This document shows, piece by piece, positions 48,401-58,956 of a DNA stretch of 64,000 bases; position 1 is the first letter of the stretch, and each line of letters opens with the position of its first letter. Position numbers and translations under genes: made by a program. The notes under the pieces were generated by a model. It searched no databases. It was not told the origin of the DNA and saw nothing but the letters and a program-made list of their open reading frames with translations. Source of the stretch: Arthrinium phaeospermum (Eukaryota; Ascomycota; Sordariomycetes; Amphisphaeriales; Apiosporaceae); the NCBI GenBank assembly GCA_006503535.1, contig QYRS01000001.1, positions 2,852,001-2,916,000 of the forward strand, written 5' to 3'.

Positions 48401-51400
48401 ATGGAGACACCCAAGCCAACAACGAAAGGCGCCTCTTCAAGACAGTATGATGGGTTCTACAAGAAACAGGCGCTCCAGTTGATCAAGGCACAGCTGAAGC
48501 TTCGCATTGGTTTTGACAGTCTCCCAGAGGACCTTCCTCGACTAGTTCGTCTGCAGGCACAGGATTTCCTAGCGCGGAAATGTGACAACGACTTGTCAGT
48601 ATTCGATTCTTGTGACCGGGAGCGGTCGGTCGTCAAGAAAGATGAACAGGACCAAATCATGAAACGCCTGATTAAGGCAATCATGTTTGCACAATCCTTG
48701 CCTGAGTTCCGGGATGAAGCCGACGTGTTCTTGATGAATTTGTGTCGACATTTCACAATCATCGAGGTTGGTCGCGGCTTGATTGACCTAAAGCGGAGCG
48801 GAAGTCCTTTCAATGTCAAGGCTGGTGAGGGTCCGCTATTCATTGATACTCGCATCTTGTGTGACGCCATTGTCGAATCTCTGGCGTCAGATTTACCCGA
48901 AGTGCGAGACGCCGCTTTCCGTGCCATCCGTGCCGTGTATGATTCCACAGCGACCATCTTTGGACCTGGGCAACAAGTTGGACGCCTGCCATTCTTCGCT
49001 CACCTTGCCAATGTCTTCTCCCATGCTTGTTACGAGGAGGAATGGTTCACCAAGACTGGTGGAAGCCTCGGAATCAAGTATCTGTTAACAGAGATCGATC
49101 TTGGACCTGGCTGGGTCGCTGGCAAACAAGACCACTTTATCCGTTCCCTCGTATATGTTATCAAGGATATGCCGCAGGATCTCCCGGAGAGAACCAGGAA
49201 CTGTGCTCAGGAGACGCTCGAAATCCTCCTCAAGCAAATCACACGGAACGCGAAGAAGGAGGATGCAATGTTCCCTACGCCTCAACCCGGACAGGCGCCT
49301 GTCAAACCCCCAAGGCTCGCAACCATCTGCGTCCTCTTCAACGAGGAGCTATCCCATCTCAACAAGCATGTGCGGGCAACTGCGAGGCGCTCTCTTGAAC
49401 TCATTGCGCAAGCCACTCAAGTTGAGATTTGGGAGCTTCTAGATCCTCTCAAAGATCGTCTTCTGACTAACATCTATCCCAAACCCCTTCGTGCGTTGCC
49501 GTTTGCGACACAAATTGGGTATATCGATGCAGTAGCGTATTATATGAGCCTCAAAAACGATTTCATCCCCTTTGACGACTCACTCAATCGGCTGCTTATG
49601 GAGTCGCTCGCATTGGCTGATGCCACCGATGAGTCGTTAGCAGGCAAGCCGCAGGAGTTCCGGACTCACGAATCTATCGTCAACCTTCGGGTTGCCTGCA
49701 TCAGAATCCTGAGCAAGGCTATGAGTTTCGATGATTTCTCCAAGGGACAGAACAACCCAACGCGGACCAAGATCGTATCAGTGTTTTTCAAGTGCCTGTA
49801 CTCCGAGTCGAAGCCCACCATTGAAGCAGCCAACGAGTCTCTTCGAGCTGTGTTGTCTCACACGAACAAACTACCCAAGGACTTGCTCCAACAAGGTCTC
49901 CGGCCTGTTCTTGCCAATCTTCAGGACCCCAAACGTCTGACAACACATGGTCTTGACAATCTTGCCCGGCTTTTGCGTCTGCTGACTACCTACTTCAAAG
50001 TCGAGATAGGAGCCAGGCTGCTGGATCACATCAAGAACCTCGCAGATTTGACAGTGCTCCAACAAATCTCGTTCACGTTCTTCGAGCAGCATAGTCAAAT
50101 GAAGGTTATTGCTGCCGTGTTCAACATATTTCACCTTCTCCCACCAGCAGCCGAACAGTTCAAGGAGCGCCTGATCGATACAGTACTTGAGCTGGAGGAA
50201 AAGTTGAGACGAACACAGCACAGTCCGTTCCGCCCTCCTCTTTACAAATACATCAATCGATACCCGCAGGATATTTGGAGCTTCCTGTTGAGCAAGCTGG
50301 AAGACATCAAATACGGGCGCTTCCTTGCTCAGGTTTTGTCGACGTCGGACAGCCAGGGACTCAGGGATCATGCTGCCGCTAATGTGGACGCCCTCACCAA
50401 ATTCTGCGGTGAGATCGTTACTGCGAACAAGGACACCAAGTATGTCACAATCATCAACACGGTCAATGTCCTCGACGCTCTTAGCCACTTCCCTAACGCT
50501 CAGGGCTGGCTTGGGCGTAAGGACATCATCAGTTGGCTACACCTGGTCGGGAAAGATTTAGAGCGCCAGCTTCGCAGTAACCATCTCCCTCCCCACCTGC
50601 GCTTACCGGCCAACCAAGCCGCCGAACAGCTGATGGCTATCTTCACGAAATCACTCGCGCTCAACACCAGAGACCTCGACTCTTTGTTTGGCCTGGTCGA
50701 GTCCGTAACTTCTGATGATTTCCGGCCTACCTCTGCCTTCTTCTCGTTCATCTATAGGCACGTCATCTGCAACGAATCGATCGATTACTGGAAATCGGTC
50801 ATCCTTCGCTGTTTGGACATATACTCCGGCAAGCAAGCGAGCCAGAGAACGAAATGCTTCCTGCTCCGGAACATCGTGAACCCCATCGTTGCCATGGACA
50901 TCATGCGTCACTGGAACCAGCTCGAGCAGCCGAAGCCCCAAAGACTTATGGACCGCTCAGTCATCGAGTCGATCAATGCGAAGATATGGAAGGTCAATCT
51001 GGGCGACCCGCAAGAAGACCTAGCCCAGCCAGGAATCGACCATACCCGGATGGAGGTTCTTCAGCTGTCTGCCATGCTCGTCAAATATCACCATGCAATC
51101 TTACAAGACGCTAGGAAGGACATCATTAAGTTTGGTTGGACTTACATCCGCCTTGATGATGCAATCAACAAGCACGCTGCCTACGTTGTGATAGGGTACT
51201 TTATAGCCCACTACGAGACCCCCGCCAAGATTGTCACCCAGGTTTATTATTCGCTCCTGAGGACAAGTCAAAACGAGGGTCGGGCGTTGGTCACGCAGGC
51301 CTTGGAGTTGATGGCCCCAGTCCTCCCCAAACGTTGCAATGCGTCGCCCAGTGACCGTAATGCAGTATGGGCCATGGCACCGCGACGGATTCTTGCCGAG

Positions 51401-54400
51401 GAGGGCCAGAACGTCCAGCAGATGACGAGCATATTCCATTTCCTCGTCAGACATCCGGACTTGTTCTTCGAGTCTCGCGACAAGTTCGCCTTACTCATTG
51501 TCACGTCTCTAAGAAAGGTATCTGCGCCACAAAGCTCCTCCAACGAAAGTAAGAAACTTGCCCTCAACATGATGTGGCTAGTCTGGGAGTGGGAACAACG
51601 GCGGGTTGGTGGTGCTCACGACGGCAGCGCCAGGAATATGTCCGAGTCTCCAAACTCCAGGAAACGGCGCCTCGGTAGCGATCAACCAATTTCCTCCCCA
51701 CCTGCTGTCCGACAATCGGCGCCCATCAAAGAGTACCAGATCCCGGACCAGTATCGAATCAAGATGATCAAATACCTGGTTGAGTTCATCGCGCAGCTCA
51801 ATGAACGGTATCGTGTGCCTTCGGCTAAGCCAAGAGACTCGCCTGCGGGCGCTGCAGCGCTGCCTCCTCAGTCAACTGAGCTGTGCAAGAAGGCGATGTC
51901 GCTACTGTACAACCTGCTCCAACCGCAATACTGGGGAGACTTGGAATGCGACTTGTTTCCCAATGTGACGGAGGTCGTGCTTGCTAGCGAGAGAACCTCA
52001 AAGATCCTCAACGCGGACCCTAGCGATAAGGAGGCCTACGACGAGAAGTTCATTACAAATATCATCAACACCCGGAGACCTTGAACGCGTCCAATTACGT
52101 CTCGGGTGTGAACATTTTATGGTCTCTGGGTCAGCGCAAGCCTTCCGTCATTGACCAAACACATTCCAGCCTTGATGAAAGCTCTTCAAGTCAAGCTTGC
52201 CAGGGAACATGTCACGCACTACAGTGCTGTTACATCGCACCAGCTGGGCGTGGCGGCAGTACGTGCCGCAGACCCGAATGCCCAGAACGGGGAGATGTCC
52301 CCCACGAACTGGAGATCCAGACAAACCTGATGATCAAAGCAATTGAAGTCACGGCTATGCGCATGGAAATCCTTGGGGACAACCGGCGGCCATTCCTCAG
52401 CGTGCTGGCCACCCTTGTCGAGAAGTCTCTCAGCATCCCTCTCTGCCAAAAGATCCTTGAAATGGTCGAGGACTGGGTGTTCCGATCCGAGGGCACATGG
52501 CCTACACTCAAGGAAAAGACCGCAGTGCTACACAAGATGCTTTCGTTTGAGCACCGAGCTGATTCGACCATGCTCACGAAGTTCTTGGAAACTGGTCATC
52601 CGCATCTACAGGACCCAAATCACCAGAACGGAACTTACAGTTCGTATGGAACATGCGTTCTTGATAGGAACCAGAGCCCAAGATGTTGATATGCGCAACC
52701 GGTTCATGGCCATCTTTGATAAGTCTCTTTCCCGGACCGCCACCGCTCGTTTGCAATATGTCATCACTGCGCAAAACTGGGACATTGGCCGATTCGTTCT
52801 GGGTTGCGCAGGCCTGCCAGCTTCTTTTCGGTGCCGTAGAAGCCAATTCAAGCGTCCAAACTTCATCACGAGGATTTCCGAACACTTCCGGCATCGCTTG
52901 CTTTTGGCACTTATGCCAAGGATAACCGATCTCCATCAGCCATGGTCGATGACAAGTACGACACGTTCATGGCGAACATCGACGATTTGTTACGGAGGTG
53001 GGTGATGTCAAGCTACGGGATGTCATCGAACCTCTATACAACTGCAACATGTGGACACGAATTTGGCCATGAACTTTGGGTGGTCTTATTCCCAATTTAC
53101 TGGTCTGCCACTGTAAAGGAAGAAAAGACTGATCTCGAGAAGGGCTTGGTTGTTCTTTTGACGAAAGATTTCCATTCACGACAAATTGATAAGAGACCAA
53201 ATGTTTGTGCAGTCTTTGCTGGCTGGCGCTGCTAAGGCATGGCCCGAATGCAAGATTCCCCCTCAGTGCTGAAGTTCGGGGCCAAAACCTACGATGCTTG
53301 TATACAGCGCTTGTTCAGTTTGAGAAAGCCGCTGTCAAGTCTGACGGTGAATCATCGACTGTCCGTGAGAGCAACCTGGATGCGTTGGGTCGAGCTCTAC
53401 GCAAACCTCAAGGAAGACGATTTTCTATGGGACATGGCGTCGACGTTGCCACTCGTGGAGACCAATGCTGCTCTCTCTTACGAACAAAACGGCATGTGGG
53501 ATAAGGCCCAGAAGATGTACGAAGCGGCGCAAATCAAGGCTCGCACTGGGTCATCCCGTTCTCTCAAGGGGAGTATATGTTGTGGGAAGACCATTGGGTT
53601 TTGTGTGCTGAGAAACTACAGCAGTGGGAGATTCTTCAAGACTTTGCCAAACACGAGAATCTCCAGGATCTCCTCCTAGAGTGTGCCTGGCGCAGTGTTG
53701 AGATGTGGCAGAACCAAGAGCACCGGGACAGCCTAGACCACATCATCAAGGGTGTAATGGATGCTCAACTGCCCGGCGGTCATTCTTCCAAGGTTTCATG
53801 GCTCTTAAGCTGCATAACAATAGGAGTCCGGAAACGCAGACGGAGTTCAACAGAGTGTGCGACGAGGCGATTCAGCTGTCAATTCGCAAGTGGCACCAAC
53901 CTACCCCGACGCCTGACAGCTGCTCATATTCCAATGCTTCACACTTCCAGCAACTTGTCGAGCTCCATGATGCGAATATCATTTGTCAGAGCTTGGCGAG
54001 CACGACCCAGGCGAACCTCGACGTCAAGTCAGGCGAGCTTAAACTCCTCCTGGGCTCGTGGCGAGATCGATTGCCCAATGTATGGGATGATATTACTGAC
54101 TGGCAAGATCTGGTTACTTGGCGACAACACATCTTCGCATTAATCACAATCAGTATCTTCAGCTACTTCCCAACAGGGCCCCAACGCCAATGGCGCATCC
54201 TTCGCGTACCGAGGCTATCTTCAGCTACTTCCCCAACAGGGCCCCAACGCCAATGGCGCATCCTTCGCGTACCGAGGCTACCACGAGACAGCCTGGATTA
54301 TCAACCGCTTCGCTCATGTTGCGCGCAAGCACAATCTGCCAGAAGTTTGCATCGCTCAACTCGTATCTACACTCTGCCGAATATGAGATTCAGGAGGCTT

Positions 54401-56940
54401 TCCTCAAGTTGAGAGAGGCTAAATGCCATATGAAAACCCGGAGGAGCTGAGCAGTGGTTTGGACGTGATTAACAACACGAACCTCAATTACTTCAACGCC
54501 CAGCAGAAGGCAGAGTTCTACACGCTTAAGGGAATGTTCCTGGAGAAGCTAAAGCAAAAAGAGGATGCCGATGCTGCCTATGGCACAGCGCTGTATTACG
54601 ACATCAGCAAGCCAAGGCCTGGGCTGAATGGGGATATTTCAACGACCGCAAGTCAAGGAAGACGCAACCGACCTCAACTCGGCTAAGCAGGCTCTAACGT
54701 CGTATCTTCAAGCGATTGGCAGCTACAAGAACGGGAGAGCACGAAAGCTTATTTCTCGTATCCTCTGGCTTCTGAGCTTGGATGATGCAAATGGCACAAT
54801 CGCGTCTGGCTTTGAGGATTACAAAGGCGACACCCCTGTCTGGTATTGGATTACATTCATACCACAACTGCTTACGGGACTTGGGCACAAGGAGGCGCCC
54901 AGGGTTCATGTCCTTCTTCAGAAGATTGCCAAGTCTTATCCACAAGCTCTCTACTTCCAGCTCAGAACCAATCGCGAGGACATGCTGGTTATCAAGAAGA
55001 GCCAAGAAGCCAAGGAGAAGGCCCGGCAAGAGCACAGGCTGCCGCCGCCACCAACGGGAAGCCAAACACCTCCCCTGCACAGGCCAAGCAAGAGAACCCT
55101 CAGGCGAAGACGGAATCCGGTTCGAGACCCCAGACAGCCACTGGCGACGCCGCCGCCCAGCCCAAGGCCGAGCCAAGTGAAAAAGCTGCCTCGGCCACAC
55201 CGACCGCTGGCAGTGTTCCTCCTCCAGCAGCCACGGGTGCGGGTGACCAAAAGACCGAGACCGCTACGCCCCAGCTGCAGCGCCTTCGACTTGGCCAAAG
55301 AAGCCACCGTGGGAGCTGACAGAGGAAATTATGTCGACCCTGAAAACAGCATTCCCGCTTCTGGCACTCTCAATGGAAACTATGGTGGACCAGATCCAGA
55401 AGCACTTCAAATGCCCACCGGACGAGGATGCCTATCGATTGATCGTAGCACTGCTGAACGATGGCCTTGCGTACGTTAGTCGCATGCCTTCGTCATACGC
55501 CAAGGATGTCAAGCTGCCTGCTGCGACAGAGACCAACATCACGCGGTTTGCAGAGACAATCCTCCCAGCCCACATCAAGTCCTCATTCGAAACCGACTTT
55601 GTATCCGTCAAGCCAACGATGTACGAATACATTCACAAACTGCGTAAGTGGCGCGACAAGTTCGAGGAAAAGCTGGATCGACGCAATCCTCGGGACACGC
55701 TGGAGCGGTACTCGAAGCATCTCAGCGATTTCCGATACCTGAAATTTGATGATGTAGAGGTTCCCGGCCAGTATCTACAGCACAAGGATAAGAACCAAGA
55801 CTTCATCCGCATCGAGCGCTTCCTGCCCAACGTGGACCTGGTTCGGGCAATCGGGGTCTCGCATCGTCGTATCACGATCCGTGGTCACGATGGCAGCATC
55901 CATACCTTTGCTATCCAACATCCGGCGGCACGGCACTGCCGAAGAGAAGAGAGGATCTTGCAGCTTTTCAGACATCTGAACCAGACTCTTCTAAGAGGAA
56001 GGAGTCCCGACGTCGAGACCTGCAATTTACCCTTCCATTGATGGTTCCTCTTGCACCGCACATAAGAATCGTGCAAGAAGATACCTCCTACATCACTTTG
56101 CAAGGGATTTTCGAGGATCACTGCAGGCGCAATGGGATGCAGAAGGACGAGCCAGTGTTGTTCACGATGGACAAGTTGAGGGCGCTCATCGAGCCCAAGG
56201 GAGCAGTAAGTCGACCCCTGCACTCGAACTCCATCAGTGACGCTAACATGAACCAGAAGCACGATTCCAGCGTCAACGCTCGCCTCGAAGTATTTACGGC
56301 CATCCAGGAGAAGTGGGTTCCTCATACTGTGGCCTTGGATTATTTCCAGGCCACTTTCCCCGAGTTCTCTGAGTTCTGGCTATTCCGACGTCGCCTCTCC
56401 TACCAGCTGTCGGCGTTGACATTCATGACGTATATACTTTACATGACGGGCCGATATCCTCATAAGATCAACATCGCGCGTGGATCCGGCAAGATCTGGG
56501 GATCGGAGCTGATGTCGTTCATGGCACCGGCCAAGCCTTTCTTCCACAACCCGGAGCCCGTACCGTTCCGACTCACGCCCAACTTGCAGACGCTTATGGG
56601 TCCTCTAGCCACTGAAGGCATCTTCAGCTGTGCCATCATGGCCATCGCGCGTTGCCTCACGGAGCCCGAGTTCGAGCTCGAGCACGCGCTCACCCTGTTT
56701 GTGCGTGACGAGATGATCTTCTGGTTCACGAGCAGTCACCGGGCGATCCATCTCAACGAGAACCAGTTGCGTGACACGGTGCAGACGAACTGCGACATGA
56801 TTGTGAAGCGAGCAGTCAGTCTGGCAGCTAGTCCCGTGGGCAACTTGCCGGCCAACCAGACGGTGATTGATCTGATTGCGAAGGCGGTCAACCCGATCAA
56901 CCTGGGGCAGTGCGATGCTCTCTGGATGCCCTACCTCTAG
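45447..56940 (+). CDS. TRA1: Tra1/TRRAP subunit of SAGA and NuA4 (frame-disrupted as given)
   Basis: Giant PIKK-like pseudokinase scaffold through which activators recruit the SAGA and NuA4 histone acetyltransferases. Exon 45447-45501 ([18 protein letters not shown]) splices to 45603. A perfect open frame then runs to the TGA at 52082. This holds the N-terminal HEAT array, starting [18 protein letters not shown]. From 52.08 to 55.99 kb conserved FAT-domain sequence continues but switches among all three frames, for example [20 protein letters not shown], then [20 protein letters not shown], then [20 protein letters not shown]. From 55.99 kb the PI3K-like domain reads cleanly through a 51-nt intron (56206-56256) to the FATC end [16 protein letters not shown]. 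As in the family, the kinase-like domain lacks usable catalytic residues. The total would be about 3,800 residues. The disruptions look like sequence error rather than decay, but the gene cannot be translated as it stands. Confidence 0.93.
52075..55995 (+). other. TRA1 zone with about two dozen frame changes
   Basis: Conserved Tra1 sequence is found alternately in all three plus frames. Examples of apparent one-base changes relative to a continuous frame: an extra A at about 52158, a lost G at about 52306, an extra A at about 52591, two lost bases near 52774, an extra A at about 52861, a lost C at about 53083, an extra T at about 53205, a lost G at about 53301, a lost G at about 53549, a lost C at about 53766, a lost G at about 54614, a lost T at about 54653 and a shift near 55985. 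Most fall in short homopolymers. The protein stays recognisable on both sides of each, so any drift is recent or artificial. Confidence 0.8.
54154..54278 (+). repeat. 62/63-bp tandem duplication inside TRA1
   Basis: Copy 1 is 54154-54215 and copy 2 is 54216-54278. They are identical except for CCC versus CCCC near their starts. Copy 2 keeps the frame encoding [20 protein letters not shown] and leads directly into the following conserved residues. Copy 1 is out of frame and redundant. Confidence 0.9.
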
Positions 56941-58306
56941 GAGGAGGAGCATCTCTCTATTTCTTCATCAGGGTGGCATGTTGCGGTTGGTTTTTTCTTT
57001 CTTGTTGTCACGAGAAGGGGGTTGCAGCGAGGCGTTTCTGGCTTTGTACGATGGTGATTCACAAACGGACTTTGCATCATGTCTAGAATCAGGGCGAGGC
57101 AAAGGCGTCCAAACGCCGACGGGCTGCCGCTTGAGGCACATGCCCGGATTATGTATAAAACCTGTTAGTTGTAATATGAGTGTCTTTCGAGACACGTTCG
57201 CTATTCTAGAAACACGAATGATATGTTTGCCTGAATTCATGCACATCACCTGACTTTTTATGGGCATCTACATAGGATGTTGCCTCATGCCGTGCCAAGC
57301 ACATGCTAGAAATGCCAAAACCCCAAGGGATTGTGATCAACGTGCAGCCGATGGGTAGGCGGTAGGGTAGTTGACAGCTGAAAGTTTGGGGTGATTAGTG
57401 GAATCTTGTGCTTAGGGCGTAAGTCTACAGCCAGCACAGATGACGGCTCAACCCTACTTTGTTGCATAAGCATATCGACTGCGGAGTACATCACAACATA
57501 CTGATCGAAAGAGAGTTGGGAGAGTTGGGTAGATCGATCTCGAACGATGAGGATGAGGTAGAGCGTAGACATGGTGCCACTTGAATAATAGTGTGCTCTC
57601 TCTATATATGTATGGATGCATTCGGCATTGGCGGGCAGGTGATAATGCACTTTATGTCAATAGATAGTGAAACAAGATGGGGAGAGAGTGGGAGTGCCGG
57701 AGTGGTGGGCGCTCAAGTGACGAATTGCTCCATCCAGGCGGCTAGCCAGGGGGTCGAGCCAATGACAGGATACGAGCCGGGGACCCTTGAGATTAGGAGC
57801 GCTGACGGGGACCCCTAACAGCAGGAGCTCTGGGATTGCTGGATTTGTTAGCTTTGAGCCGCGTAGAGCCTAGGTACGAGTCTCCGAGTCCCCTTCCTCC
57901 TTCCTGTCGGCCCAGTCCCTACCTGCAGCCCCTCCCTAAGGTCCTTAGAAGGGGAACGAAAGCGCAAATCGCGGGTGCTGATTGGCCGGCTGCCCACTGG
58001 GCCCTGGCTCCTGGCTTTGTCTGGGTGCACGCTGACATAGGCCAATCCCCCAATTCTGGATGCGACCGAAATAAGCTGGAGGAAGAGGAGACGTCCCGAC
58101 TACTTCTTTGTTCAATGTTTCGTTTCCTGCTCATTCCAACCCGATCCAGTTCAATTCAATCTGCACCCTGCCCGTTGCCGTCTTTGCCTTGCCTGGCCCG
58201 TACTGCTGGATTATTCCGATACATAGCAAGCACCACCAGTCTCTAATTCCGTATTGTTTAATTGGGCGTCAATCGATTGCCTCGTCATTGAATCCATCTT
58301 TTCCGT

Positions 58307-58354
58307 CTATCTCTCTCTCTCCCGTCTCTCTCTCTATCTCTCTATCTCTCTCTC
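58307..58354. repeat. CT microsatellite
   Basis: An interrupted run of CT units with TATC and CCGT interruptions, upstream of the F-box gene. Such pyrimidine tracts are common in fungal promoters and leaders. Confidence 0.85.
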
Positions 58355-58575
58355 TTTTCCAGACAATCGACCCATGTTGCATTGCCGAGGGGGACCAACA
58401 ACACAAGCAACTGCCAAGCCTTGATTGGTCCATCTGACATCTCTGCTTCTTTTTCCACATACAATAAGATTATCTTGAGAAATCTTTCCCACCGGGTGTA
58501 TCCTCTTCTCCTTGATCTGCCTTGGTCTTATATACAAGCAAGCGCAAGCGACGTATGTAGGGGTGGTTTTTTGGA

Positions 58576-58675
58576 CAAACCGTCAGCACCGCGATCATCA
58601 TTCCTGCTTCTACTCAGAGCACCCAAGCGACGTCAAACCGTCAGCACCGCGATCAGCTTCTACTCAGAGCACCCA
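58576..58675. repeat. Near-tandem 58-bp repeat in F-box gene upstream region
   Basis: Copy 1 (58576-58625, 50 bp) and copy 2 (58634-58675, 42 bp) share caaaccgtcagcaccgcg and cttctactcagagcaccca. Copy 1 has eight extra bases in the middle. Confidence 0.9.
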
Positions 58676-58956
58676 TCCAACAAGCCAATCAAACACTCGG
58701 CTCGAGCCAACGACGGTACCTCAACAGGGGAGTGATCGACTACGCCCCCTCCAATCCTTCACCCGTCAAATTATCCTCCGCCTCCCAGATCGCCCGCCTT
58801 TTACCAACCACTTGCCGGCCGCTAGCTTGAGCTCCTTTTCCCGAGCAGCGCTGGGTACTTGGATGGTCTGATACATATTCTCCCGTGGCCGAGGACAGAA
58901 GGGAACGGTAAGGCTCGCCGTTCCTCAACCTCGCTACTTCCCCCCTCTTTTTCACC

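Larger units (their letters stand above)
56941..58956. other. Intergenic region and F-box gene upstream sequence
   Basis: 2.0 kb. The left half is the TRA1 3' flank. The right half is pyrimidine-rich, with a CT microsatellite (58307-58354) and a near-tandem 58-bp repeat (58576-58675), and is probably promoter and long 5' leader of the F-box gene. No conserved open frame was seen. Confidence 0.5.
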
